This document shows positions 49,984 to 63,600 of a stretch of DNA of 64,000 bases, in pieces. A program made the translations under genes and the position numbers. The stretch comes from Phoronis australis (lineage: Eukaryota; Phoronida; Phoronidae), in contig NMRA01000766.1 in the NCBI GenBank assembly GCA_002633005.1, forward strand, positions 1 through 64,000. The letters run 5' to 3'. A model generated the notes under the pieces. That model saw only the letters and a program-made list of their open reading frames with translations, was not told the origin of the DNA and searched no databases. Position 1 is the stretch's first letter. Every line of letters starts with the position of its first letter.

Positions 49984-51550
49984 GACGCGTTTCAGATTCC
50001 GCAATCTAAAAAGTGGAGGCATTAGTGATTCCAATGATTTTTAAAACAGGGGCTTTCAATTTTCCCTTTTTACATAAAATGGTATTAAAATGCTGATTTC
50101 AGTGGAACATTAAATGGACCATTAAGGCCCATCTGCTGAGAGATGTACATTAATTTTACGTTTTCATGATTTTTAAGGGGTAAACATCAAGTGAAATAAT
50201 TATTTTGTGGTCATTATAGTCAAAGCTTTTGTGAATTTGATAAAGAAAATCCCGAATTCATACGGCACAATATTGCATTTATATTTATATTAATTGCTTC
50301 ATATATTGATGATTTAGCGGAAAATTTTGTTTAAAATTGTCCTTACATAAAGCGTCGCAGTCATTACCGTTCTACCTGGTGAGAGAGCCCAGTGCGTTTC
50401 AGGTGAGTACGAACTGATGTCAGTACTCCTACACTAATATCACAACTGCGTACAAAACTATTTTAGAAATTACATAATTTACGGGGACTTAGTGTGAAAC
50501 ATTCAGCTGTCTGTTTTATGAAAAGTGACTTGACTCAGAAATTTGGTTTTACGTTACACAACTATTTATCAAAAATTAATTAAATCTCATTTTAACAAAA
50601 AATCGAGTTTCCCCGGGAAACTAGGTCGCAAGACCGGTAGATAAGCGCATCTATTATTCACTTTGTTTTTCCTTCTTATAATGGTAAGCATCGGTAACCG
50701 GCTGATATGCGACCACGGTACGATATTCGTTCCAGCTGCACTGTTATATCCAACAAAGACGCAACAAAGGAAAACAATGGTAATGCCCCACAGGCGATAA
50801 CCATGCGACGTACTTAAGCCCGTCCAATGTATCTCGCCAGTTAAACAATAGCTTGCGACATCCATGGGACGCCATTTGGCATACCCATAACGGCTAGTTA
50901 CTGGGTGAATAAGTACAAATTATTTCTAGGCTGGGATGCGCCAATAATTACATGGCTAACAGTTTTTTCAGTAATTGAGAAGTAGGAGAGCAAGACCGAA
51001 TTTCCAACATTTAAGTCAATTTTCACGAAACACGCCCCCGTGAGTTAGTACTATCGGCGTGATCCCAGCCTAGGAAGTTAGATATGATTGTGTTAATTAT
51101 ACGCAAATGCTAATAAATACATATTTTTGTCAAAATGCTGTTAAAAGACAAGGTTAAAAATATACTAATCATCACTTTCTCATATTTTAGTTAATTACAG
51201 TACAAACAGTGAAATATCCCAGTGATGTGAATTGCATTATCGTTTACAGGTATTAACTAAGTCCATCGTAGAACAGTGTGGGTTACCAGTTATGACATGG
51301 GATGTGTAAGCTTAGTATTGTTTGACACCAAGAAAGTTTATAATCACTTTAAGTACATCGTTTTGCACGATTCGACCTGTATTGTGACATGTCAACTGAA
51401 AATATATTGTTTTCGGGTCAATGCTCCGGACGATTTATTCCTTACAAATGCAAATTGCGTTTTTTGTGAAAAATCTATAGTGCTAGAAGCCTGTAGAAGG
51501 AGTGTTTGCAGGCTCCAATGACGTCACGGAACACATCTAACTAGCACTGT

Positions 51551-51558
51551 TATAAAAA
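51551..51558 (+). promoter_or_regulatory. TATA box of the secreted mosaic gene
   Basis: TATAAAAA lies 73 bases before the start ATG, which would place transcription start near 51580 and leave a leader of about 45 bases. The alternative is that TTTCTGATTCAG directly before the ATG is a splice acceptor for an upstream noncoding exon. Confidence 0.5.
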
Positions 51559-51623
51559 CCCAGTGGTAAGTAGAATTTTTCAGAATTTTTCTCCTGAATT
51601 GAACTTAAATGTTTCTGATTCAG

Positions 51624-51675
51624 ATGGACTGGAAGATTTTGCTGTTCTTGGTCGTGGTCTTCGGCTGTGCAACAG
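51624..51675 (+). CDS. Mosaic gene exon 1 (signal peptide)
   Basis: ATG GAC TGG AAG then a hydrophobic run LLFLVVVFGCAT, donor GTACTG, phase 1. The short hydrophobic core and the following Ala-Thr suit a cleaved signal peptide. Confidence 0.75.
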
Positions 51676-54600
51676 GTACTGATTTTACGAGCTAGTGTTC
51701 TTTTAATCGTTTGCTTATTCACATCCGAACACATAACGACACACTTGCATAGGTGCTGCTAGTGTTCCTAAAAGCATCAGTTTGTGTTTGAAGATATTTG
51801 GAAGTCAATTTTATGAGTTCCTCACTCATTACCGGGTGTCATAAAGAGACGTTATCGGTTTTACTGCCAAAAAATCTCATTCTGGGATTGTTATTCTATG
51901 GATTAGACTTCTCGAAGCTTTTATCAGAGCTATAAAACAATAAAAAGATATGTTTCGTTTTCGTGATTTGATTACACTGAAATCGCCAACTCTTCTCGTT
52001 GTTTGCCAGGCAGCTGAAATCTGGTGGCTTAGCAGAGGCGGATCTACAGGGGGGGTTCAGGGGGTTTAAACCCCCCCCCTCGGGACAGGATCAAAAATAA
52101 AAACTGGAAAAAAAATCGCCAGAAAAACGAAATTAGCTACTAAAAATCCCAAAAAATTTTACACGACCGGGAGGAGGGAAACCCTCTCGCGACCTTCCTT
52201 CTCCTCGGTGCTACGCGCCTCGGATTCTCTCGAATCCTAAACCCCCCCTTACTGAAATCGTAGATCTGCCACTGCTTAGCCGTTACGCTAAAATTACTTC
52301 CCGCCGTTTATCGAGTGGGTTCAGTTTAGCTCCGTCAGCATATTGTCACTACTGAAATGCTGTCGGCAGATTCCATTCGGCGCTGAGCCTGAGTCAGGAA
52401 GTCACTTTTCTCGTCGATAATGTCATAATGTATTCTTTTAAATTTGAATATCTTATATAATACAATGTTCTGTTTCGCACTTGCAGACACGAGTTTTCGC
52501 CCAGGTTCCTAAGTTTGCTTTTATTACATTTAGCAACTCCCGTGAATAAAGGCGGACGCAAGTGCCCTGCTGACCCTTGCAAGACAAAACATGGGAACCA
52601 ACGCTGTAAAAACAAAGGCAGGTGTGTGGAGATAGAGACGCCTCCATTTTGGCAGTGCAAATGTCCCCAAGGTCGTCGTGGAAAGGTTTGTCAGATTATC
52701 GTCCCTGGAAAATGCGTGGGTAACAAGTGTGACTGCGACAAGCAGTGGCCTAACCACAGCACACAGTCAAGTAGAGACAGTCGTAGCGGTAAACCATCGC
52801 ATAGGGTAAAAAGACATCAAAGACATTGGCGTCGTCGCACCGTTTTAACTTCTCATCGCTGGGGCAAGATTCCCGGGTCCGACAGCAACTCTGCGGGTGT
52901 CGGTGATTGGTCTTTTTCCAGTGATAGTTCGTCCTCCGACAGTGACAGTTTTCCATTTTACCGACATCACACTGATAAGGACGACAAAGGCAAAAAAGGT
53001 GGGTACCATGTTAGAGGCAAGGAGCGGGTACCATGATGTCAGAGGCAAGGGGTGGGTAAGATTGAATACAATGAACTTAAAAAGGAAATGCCATCTTTTC
53101 ACATCGACAAAAACACGTGTTGAGGGTAATTATTCAAAGTATCGTCATCACGGGTCAGGGCTTTTAAAGTATATTTTAAGTAAAGATTACACTCTCTTGA
53201 AACCATGCGCGCACCCAGGGGGGCTCGGGGGGCTCAACCCCCCATATTGAAGGATGGGTGCGCGCATGGAAACCATATATTTTTGAAATTCTGCTGAGTC
53301 GACCATGTATAGAAAGCGAACGTATTATCTCTACATGACTACTTGTGTCTAAACTCACTCAGAAAGACTGACGTAACTTCCAATTAAAATGCTTGTCGCA
53401 TCAGACTATCCTAAATTTTGATGGGTTTTACTGTTAATAGCCAAGTTTTTGAGCCAAAAGCCCTCACTACAACGAACACCAGTTCGTTGGCCTGTCAGCC
53501 ATGAGAATTTCCCGTTACCGACAAAGCTCAGTCACAAAAATGTTTAGTAACAGCCTTCAAATACCCTGTTTAGCGGTGACTGGTGTTACCGGCATCATAT
53601 CCAGGAGGTGGTTTATGTCAAAAAACAATTACTGATTTATTCAGCTTTCCGTTATAAAATTGGTCTCAAATTGTTCCTTAGTCAAATTTGAGGCGACTTC
53701 AGGGCTTCGATTGAACTGTATATTGGTTAATAGTCTCGACCCTCTGTGAAATAACCTTTGACCTATCGCAAGCTCCGCCCCCTCACGAAAAGTTGACAAA
53801 CAAACGTGTTGTTTGTTGGGTGAAATGGCGGCTTGGAAACGAAGGTGTGCCAAGAATGTTGCGTCCTGATTGGTCAGTTGAGCCATCACTCAAAATCCCG
53901 GCGATAGGTCAGTTCTTCCCGAGTTTAGGGATCACTTAGTTTTTAACTAAGTATAGAACAAGATAAGAGTTATCAAGTGACTTAAATCTAAATGCTGCCT
54001 TGATTTTCATATTACTAATCGAGTTGCTTAACAAAATTGGAGCATTGTCTTAAGTAAGAAAATTTCACGATTACAACGTTTTATTATGTGACTTTCTGTT
54101 AATCAAACGCGTGAAATATACGCGTGGGAAATGACAATTATTAGAGTATCACGTAGAAGTGTAACACTTCTAAAGCAGGTATCAATTCGAAAAATGAGGT
54201 GGGGCCGGGGAGAGAGCTATAATTACTTTGTTCCGCAAGTAATTACCTTACACAGCAAATAATTTCTTTATTTACGTTTCAAATAATTATTTTACGCCTC
54301 TAACAAGAATTAACTCGCGCTCGTAATTTACGTGGGTAATGTTCAAAGAACCATTGATTAATTCCTGAGTGGCAGTTCTTCTGACACGTAAACAAGAGTT
54401 GGCAGTTTTTATTGGAAATCAAAGTTAAAATCCTACTACATGAATAAATCTTTCTCTTGGTTTTTTATTTTTTGCCAGAATCTACGATACTACCATCAAC
54501 CTCCCTGGTGAAATCACGCGGTGTACGTTATTGTTTTATAACCGGCCTCCCGCTTACTCTGCTTTGTCAGAATCAATTGTACTATAGAGTTGTGTCAATT

Positions 54601-57600
54601 TTTTGACGCACCGACCAGGTTTCGCTAGAAGTGACCCCCGGCTACGGAACCCGGCAGCCCCGGCAGTGCCTGCATCCTCAGTGCACAGTGCTCAGTGCCT
54701 AGGGGACGGACCAAACGGTGCCCCTTTGGAGTCCGGCCTTAGTGGAACGCCGGGTCAACAGCTCTATCCTTTTCCTTTTATTGAAATGTGAGTGATCATG
54801 CACGGCGGTCACTGAAAAACTATGATGCGACTGAAGTAGACTGCGTACGCACCTAAGCCAAATGCAGAAAGAGCGGTAGGTTTTAGTCTAACCAAGATGA
54901 ATTTGCACACATCGGGTAATATCTGTACATGGAAGTTTGTATGCTATATCGTTGTTAGTGTTCGCCGCACCACAGGGGGCTGGGGGGGGGGGGAGCTAGA
55001 GCCCCCCACTTTTTAAGTGCTGCGCCGTGTGCTGGGCGGTGTACCACAGGGGGGCTGGGGGCTACAGCCTCCCCACTTTTTTCGTCTGCGCCGCCCTTGA
55101 AACGGCACTTTGTAATGAGAATCCACTTTAATTGTTTGCTCCCGTCAATGATTAAGATCCCCATGAGCGCGGCCAACACTCCATAATATAACCAAAAAAA
55201 TTTCGAATAAGTGTGAGAATTCTGTTAAACTGTTGGGTATGCACATACTGTAAATTAAACTTCCATGAACTTGTGGACAACCTCTATGCCAAAACAGTAA
55301 TATATGTGTCTACCTTCTTCCGTCTGCGTCACTTATTGGATACAGACAGTCACTAAGTTGAAGAATAATTATGCATTTATTCGGTCATATTTTAATTATT
55401 GTCCTCTTGTTTGGCACTTATGGGGTGTTCAGNCCACTCAGTTAATTGTTTGCTCCCGTCAATGATTAAGATCCCCATGAGCGCGGCCAACACTCCATAA
55501 TATAACCAAAAAAAGTTCGAATAAGTGTGAGAATTCTGTTAAACTGTTGGGTATGCACATACTGTAAATTAAACTTCCATGAACTTGTGGACAACCTCTA
55601 TGCCAAAACAGTAATATATGTGTCTACCTTCTTCCGTCTGCGTCACTTATTGGATACAGACAGTCACTAAGTTGAAGAATAATTATGCATTTAGTCGGTC
55701 ATATTTTAATTATTGTCCTCTTGTTTGGCACTTATGGGGTGTTCAGAAAGCCCGAAAAATCGGGAAAAGATTCAATATTGGGCCTTTGTTACCACAGTCG
55801 ACAGTCGGTATTTTTTGTTCAAAGGCTACAATGTCTTGGGGTGACTGTTTTCAGCATATAAATCAGATAGGCCCTGGCTTGCCCTTTCCAGTGTTTTGCT
55901 CTCCAGGCAGTCGTCTTCCATAGGTACGGGGGAAAAACACTCTGTGTGTTGCCGGCAAGGTTCGCCACGACATCCTATGGGCTTAAATCAACTACCGGGG
56001 TATCTTTATGGAACCGTAAAAGCTTGAACGTAAGATGTTGCCAATTAAGTTATTAATGAATTAAGTCGCCATTTACGCCAAGCTTGTGAATGCCAACAGT
56101 GCCTCCGCTGTCAAATACTGTCCAAGTTTTGATGCTTGTAGTCGTTTCAGTCAACTTTCTGTACATAGCCCTTAATTCTACCTCTCTTGTACATTTTAAC
56201 TTCTCATTTCACTCGGACTGCCACGCGGCCCGATTTGATCGTGACTTTATGCCAGCCAGAGAAAAGAGCGGAACACGGGAACTGTAAGTTATGGGACTAT
56301 TAGCCTCCAGATTTAACCGGCGCTGTCCAGCGCCTTCTCGGAGCCGAAACCATGCAATCAGTACGGCCGAAGTTGTGATGACTATGAATCCATGAAGTTC
56401 AGACTGTCGGCCCAGAGGCCGCGTTCCCCCGCATAGGCTATATTTTTAATGATCAAATCCTATTATCAATGCAACATTTGCTTGACCACATGTTAAAAAT
56501 CGTCTGTTCAACTGTTATTTCTGACGGGCGATCAAAGTCACGATCCGTGACAGTCCGCCACTGGCATTTTTTGGCATGTCGGAAGGGCGGTTGACAAAAA
56601 ATTAATACAAGAAAACTACAATTTTGTCATTGATTCAGTGGTATTTTATCTATTATACACAGGAAACTGTTTCAATGATTGTTTGGTATTCTTCATATAT
56701 CAATCGAAACGTAAATCGGACTGAGCCATTCGCCGACGTAATGGCGGGGATGTGGCGCAACTATGAGCCGGTTTTCGAGCAAGCATCCACAGGCAGGCGA
56801 GAAATTATGGTAACCAAATGTACGCACGATATACGAACTGTAGTAGTAATATTAGGTCCTGTTTTCTAGTTTAACAGTGCATTAAGTTGCCTTTGAAACA
56901 CTGAAGCCGTTAAAAACGTAGGACTTAAGAATTACTGGGGATCCAAAAACTGAACCGTGGACACGAAAACTTAGGGAGGCCTACTAGTACGCAACGTCGG
57001 CTAGAAAATAAATGATAACTCTGTGTAAAAGTGTTATGGCGGTAAGCTTGAGTGTTGAAGTGACATGACAGACCACAGGCACCTTTAATCAGCCCTCAAA
57101 TGAAGAGAAAGTTCTCTTTATTATAGTGTATCGTCGAGGGCTAGTAAAGGTGCCTGTGTGACAGGTATCTGTGAAGTTCAGCCTTATTATTCACGTTCTT
57201 TAAATANAGTGGACAAAGGGGGAATTGGCCAACATTCACCATTCTGCCGAAAGCTTAGGTAGGCCTACTAGTACGCAACGTCGGCTAGAAAATAAATGAT
57301 AACTCTGTGTAAAAGTGTTATGGCGGTAAGCTTGAGTGTTTCGTGACATGACAGACCACAGGCACCTTTAATCAGCCCTCAAATGAAGAGAAAGTTCTCT
57401 TTATTATAGTGTATCGTCGAGGGCTAGTAAAGGTGCCTGTGTGACAGGTAGACTATCAACAATCTGTGAAGTTCAGCCTTATTATTCACGTTCTTTAAAT
57501 ACACTCCATCAATAACAGTGCAGACAGAGATTGTGACTGTCGTGTCGGCGCCGCTAATCAAAACATGCGTGTTTACTGGTGTTAGATGAACATAAAAAGC

Positions 57601-60600
57601 TGGATCTTCGAGGCACCAAAGACCAACTGCTTAGTGTTTCCCAACTAAACAGCCAGTAGGCCTACCACTGTCGGAACTTAGACACGTAACCCGTCTGTAA
57701 ATAATAATTTACAGTCGGAACTGGGCTAGCCCAGCTGGCATAGGAAACAACGTCATCCAGAGCCCAGCCCAGGTCTGTTTACTCGGAAGCAACTAGAAGT
57801 TATTTTTGGCATTTTCTTCGGCTATTCTACTTTTGTGGGAACTCAACTTAAGTGTCTATTTAGACTGAGTAGACTATATATATAGGCCTGATGACTTGGT
57901 GAACATAAACCTGCACTAAGCTTGATCCTAATTTGCATTTGATGACCCCAGCATTAAGGCTAAAAGTTTGAACTTGAAATTTTGATTTTTTTATTCGAAA
58001 TCTTGATCTCTTTTACACAAATCTTGAGTTTACTTGAGTTTGTTGCTCGAATCTAGGACTCATCAAGTGCGAACTTGGACTAGAAACTCATGCGCAAACT
58101 GTAATGTATCCAAGCACTGAGTTAGCACCCAATTAGAATGGAAAGCCAGTACCAAAACTTATTTTGATTTTGAGTTGAAAGATTATACCCCGGCCCTTGA
58201 TCTGACTTGGTGAAAATGAAATCGCCAAATCAAATGACTAAATCAAGGTTTAGATTATCTTTTTAAGGGTTTATGGTTTAGTTTTAAAACTAAACTTCAT
58301 TATTTTCTAATAACGATTGAGGGGAGTTTTAAGAATTTTATTTGACCCATTGTTGTTTATATTACTCCATCATTAATAGAACCATATTTTTCTTGCTTAC
58401 ATAATGACACAGTGTGTGTATAAAAACTGATATCAAACTACTTATGTATTTATATGGCTAAGTGTGTATATTAATTAGTGTTTTTGTCATTGTTTATATA
58501 ATATTTCATTTGTAAAGTTTACCTGTTGTTCAGTTGTAATGTTACTTCCATTTCTAGGCAGTTCAAATGTCATTCATTGCACTCATGACACAGCATAGCA
58601 GTTTAATAACCTCAAAACAATTGCATTACAACTAACTCCCTCAGTAGGTTTGGCATACAAGAAATCTAGAGAACCATAAAATGCATGATTAAGTCTGTGA
58701 CCAGCTGACTACAGAAGTACTATTTCATTCTAGGATGTGCCCAGGGCTGTTGGGTGTGTCATAACAAGCAGTCGTGGGATGAATGCTATGAAGATGGAGA
58801 ATGGACCCAGTGTAACATGCAACAAGTGAGTGGTGTCGTATCAGGTGTGTTAGGGGATGAATAACTTTACGGAAAAAATTCCATTGCGCTAAAATTTCCA
58901 CAATTGGCGAGCATTCACACAACTTGTCACGTTCCCCAATTTCAAATTTTATAAGCGCCGCTGGCACCTATATACATTACAAATCTTCAAATATATTTTG
59001 GTTGAAAAAAAGTGATTCTAGAAAACTCAACTTTGGTGAAAAATTGAAATTACCCTTGCTGAAAAACTCAAAACATGACCATAAAATGCAGAATATTTAC
59101 TCTGAAAACCTTTTGGTTTATTGAAAGTTATACATGGTGTGTCAACTGCTGGTATCAACAAAAAAACAAGTATAGAAGTAGAAAATATTGTAGTTAAAAT
59201 GAAATTAACCTGGGATATGTATTTGTAATTAGTATTAAAAATAGTTGCTTTCCACTTTAACCCTAGCACCTCTTGAAAATTGAATGGCTTACAAGCATTT
59301 CTCGAACAAGTTTTGTTTTTGTAGCCCATGTGTGAGGCCGAGGTTCACAAGAACACGTATGGCAGAGTTGTCCAAGTGTCCTCTCGATGTAAAGAAAAAC
59401 AAGTATGTCACCGCCATGGACAAGACAGGGGTCACATCTGTGTCCGGCAGAAGTCGATGGCCAACGCCATCTGTAGGAATTGCACTGAGACTTCCACCTG
59501 TCAAGGTAAACTTTTATCAGTTAAATCACATGCGATTCTATACAGCATGCATCAAGTCCATCTGGAGTTTACCCAAGGAACCTTTGTATTCACTAATCTT
59601 GTCTAACCTAAGAACAAGGTTCTGTTGATTTTGATGCGTGTTAAATAACCGGGGATTCATTTAAGGAAAGTGACTTAAGACAGAAGTTTGTATTACCCTC
59701 CCACTTCAACCCTGGTTGATTCAGTGGTTGGTTGTTTTTGAGATTGCGAATCAATTTATTTGGGCATTTTATGACTTAAAAGGGATTTTCTTAATAGTTA
59801 TTACCAAGATTTTCCATAGGTAAGCCCACCCAATGAAACATCCGTAAGCGTTTATTCGGAAAATTATGCAGAAAAAACGCCCATGGTGTTACAACTTCTG
59901 GTGTCAAGTGTCCAGATAGTGAAGCGTTTATTCGGAAAATTTCCTCTTGAAAGCCCACTCAGCGTCATTTTTCAACCACAAATTTGGTTTTGTGGAGCAT
60001 TTATCATTTAATATGAAAATGAACAAAGTGTTGGCGAACTATGTATTTATTTACTTAAAATTAAAAAGATCGCAGAAAAATTTGTTCAGAAAGATTTTAA
60101 GTTTTACTTTAGTGCCACTTCGTCCTGATTTGAGTATGTGCTCTTTTTACTAATATTGCATGGCACTGCATTCTTTCAGTCAGTGTTTTGCTGTTCGAAT
60201 GTGTACCTACCTATCTACAAAAATGACTTAGACTAGGTTTCCATGAGTGGTGAAAACATAACAGCCTGAGAAATGAGCAGTCTACGATGGGGCCATTTTT
60301 GCCAGCAGTCAGTTTATTTCCTGGCCACCTGAATCACTTTTAATTAGAAATTGATGTCAAAACACTGTCTGCCACTTATTGATTAATGCGCTGAAAAGCA
60401 ATAGCCTGTTACCCCTGCATAATAACACTATCAATTTTGAAATAACTCCAACGACCAGCGAAGTACTAGTAAAAGTGACACTTGTAACCATTCACTTGAC
60501 TGGCATTTTAGTTACAGAAATTGATCTTGTGTGTGTTGAATTTGTACCAAACCTCAGCAAAACATCGAGTTCTAAAGCATAGCTTGATGTTTTGCACCCT

Positions 60601-63600
60601 TTAATACATTGATTATGCTCTTTTGCAGATCCATACAAAGGCAAAGTTCCAAATCCATTCAAAGTACGATGTAGGCCCTACAGTCCCTGCCAGTACAAGG
60701 GTCGCTACGCCAGGTGTAAGAATCGTGGCAAATGCATATACATTCCCGTGCCTCCATTTTGGTCATGTGATTGCTCTGGTACCGGCTATACAGGATACAG
60801 GTGTGAAAAACCAGACAGACCAAACCCTTGTAAGTTGAGTTGTGATTGTGAAGCCAACAGTCAAATCAAATACACTTGATTTGTAATCATTTTTGTTGTC
60901 ATCAAAACTCGGTATAGATAAAATGCGAATGAATGTCCATCATTTAATATTATTATATCTGAAAGCAACTGTCTTTAATAATGCATAGGGTTCATTTGTC
61001 CATGGTTGGGTAAGGCCTACTTATCTAATAAATGTTTTCAATCATTTTGTTTGAAGGATTTTTGTCAAACTGATGAAGATGTAGATTAGTGTGTGACATT
61101 TGCGATAATGTCTGCTGTGCTTCGATGAATTGAGGGTGTATATGTGTGATCTTTGTGATATTCACCTCAGTTTCACTTCTTACAAACGTTACTGCTTTTT
61201 ATGATGTAGATGGGCTCTGTGATACATCAGGGGCATCAGCAGATATCACATTTTATTTTCTTGTTTTTTTGATTTGTAGGTGATGTTAAGCGTGTCGATG
61301 GAGGGTGGTCGTCATGGGGATCATGGACTGAGTGTGTGGTGGGTAATTTCGATGGATGTGGGTGAGTAATGCTGTATTGAGAAATTGTTGGGGAAACGTG
61401 TCCTTTAAGTAGTACGGTAAAGTGTCACGCATTCAGGACACAATATGGCGGACAGGTGAAATGGTATTTTTTCATTTTCTTTCATACATGTTACACGGTA
61501 TCCGAACAATGGTTTCCCACACTCAAGTTCTGTTACCATAGCTACCAACAGACAATATTTTGAGATTTTGTTGACATTCGTAACAACATTAGAGGCCCTT
61601 GAAAAAATGAAAATGAAAATAATGCAGTTGTGTCGATTATTTTTGTCCGAAATTGGTGAGATTTTATCGTGACATTTAGAAACATGTTTTGTGTTGTCGA
61701 AAGTGTGTGTGGCCTTCATTGCTTGGGGGTAGAGGGCAAGTTATGGATTTCCACTTAGGCCAATAATAGCGTAATTTGTTTTGGTGTATGGTCAAATTAT
61801 TTTGAAACCCAAGTCTTAAAGCTGGCAACAGGTGGCATTGGGTAAAAAAGAAGACTCCTGACCCATCTCTGGTGGCATAATGTGACTTTGTCTTTATATG
61901 GACAAGTAAAAATAATGCATTACCACATTTCCAAAAAATAGACCACAACCAGTTGGTGCCAGAAACATGTTTATCTTGCCTGGAATTTTCACACTTTTGT
62001 CTGAATCTTGGGACAACTTATTTCTTTTTGTTGAGTTGGATTATGATTTGATATGCAAAATAGTTGACTTGTCTCATAATTGATTTGGGTTGTTGGTGTA
62101 CTATTTGTTTATTTGTGTACTATTTATTGTTATCAAAATACTGACCAGATAGTGCTGGACATACATGTATAGATATTAGTTAAACTTGTGTCTTTGAGGC
62201 TATAGAATTTTACACATTGCAGAGATCAGACGAGTTGTTTTTTACTCACGTTATATGCCGATTTTAGCTCGTAATATCTACATATATTATTATAATATCT
62301 ACATATATTATTATAATATCTACATATATTATAATAATATCTACATATATTATAATAATATCTACATATATTATAATATCTACATATATTATTATAATAT
62401 CTACATATATTATAATAATATCTACATATATTATATGTGTGTGTGTTTGTGTCATTAAACGATTATTCTGTTTCAAGTGTGGGAAAGAAATATCGCTACC
62501 GAACCTGTACAAATCCACCGCCGACGTATAATGGCAAAGATTGTAGGGGCAGAGATTGTGATATTGAGGAGTGTGATGTGGACTGCAGTACGTATCTTAC
62601 GAATGAGTCTTTAATATCGAGGAGTGAAATTGAGATTTCATTGCAATAAATTAATAGTAATACTGGCACTTTGAAGGCTACCTAGTGGCCATTTTATTAT
62701 TTTCGAGTCTGTTTTTTACCATTCACCTCTATCCTCCAACACACTTGAAACATCATTATAAATTAGTATGCATGTTTCTTCTGAGAATGTCAGGGATGCC
62801 GTTGTTGTTTGGACAGGTCTGATCCGACTGCTGTGATGCCCCCTAGTGGCAAACTGCTCATAGGATCATTATGAAAATTGGCAGATGTGATCCTACTGAT
62901 AAGAGCATGACCGATGCTACTTTTCAGACGGTTCAATTACTGTGACACCCCCTAGTGGTATTTTTTACATTTGCTGCTGTATGTACTTAACTTTATGGAG
63001 AATCTTTGGTTAGTTTATTCTTATGAACTTTGCAGCAGATGGCAAATCTTTTGGATGGATCCTGCTACCACTGCGGCAATTTTGATTTTTTAGTAGAATT
63101 TATTTAAAATTTGGTAAACAAGTTTCTATTAGGGATATGATGACGCCTTCCCACTTTTGTACGATTTTGACATATTCTTCACCATTTTTATGATACTAAC
63201 AAACACCCCTTGAACCATACCATTTACTGCGCAGACGTAACAACTGATTCCAATGCATTGCATTGCTCTTGTATCAAATGTTGTCAGCTCATTTGTAATT
63301 AAGGTGGTGGTATTTTGAAACAATTCAGTGTTTTACGAAGTGAGCTTTCAATTTGAATGTGAACTATGATCAGGGATATGTCAGCAACCGTGTCTTGCTC
63401 TTTAAAACATAAAATGCGTTGTTGCCTTTGCGATAATTGGCTTACAAACATCATAGCAAGGGCTCGGCTCTTTGGAAGCCATGAATTACTTGACCGTAAT
63501 CAGAATTGGACTGCAAGACACAAGTGGTTTTTGTTACTTGTTTAGTTCATGGATGTGGAAATTTATTTAGCCAGGGGTGCAAATTGTTAGGATGCTTGTT

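Larger units (their letters stand above)
47424..51550. other. Intergenic region with possible orphan exons
   Basis: No complete gene. Two possible first coding exons are noted: ATG at 48151 (MNREDFALQGGEMNVPLGDL and on, 70 codons, no good donor) and ATG at 48367 (MSREKLHKKKRLNE, donor GTAATT). A TATAAAG at 49380 is followed about 80 bases later by CATTTTCAG|GTAAGA, and GTTTCAG|GTGAGT sits at 50402; either could be a noncoding first exon of the 51.6-kb gene. None is supported by homology. Confidence 0.35.

Noticed and set aside
52394-53102. Minus-strand ORFs opposite mosaic exon 2
   Set aside because: Shadows of the plus-strand coding exon, which has the EGF cysteine pattern and splice borders.
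54603-54791. 62-codon Pro/Ser-rich ORF in a GC-rich patch
   Set aside because: Could be an exon, but no phase-compatible splice sites toward neighbours and no motif; left unannotated.
62264-62518. 84-codon minus-strand ORF with repeating YVDIIII
   Set aside because: Translation of the 21-bp AT-rich tandem repeat.
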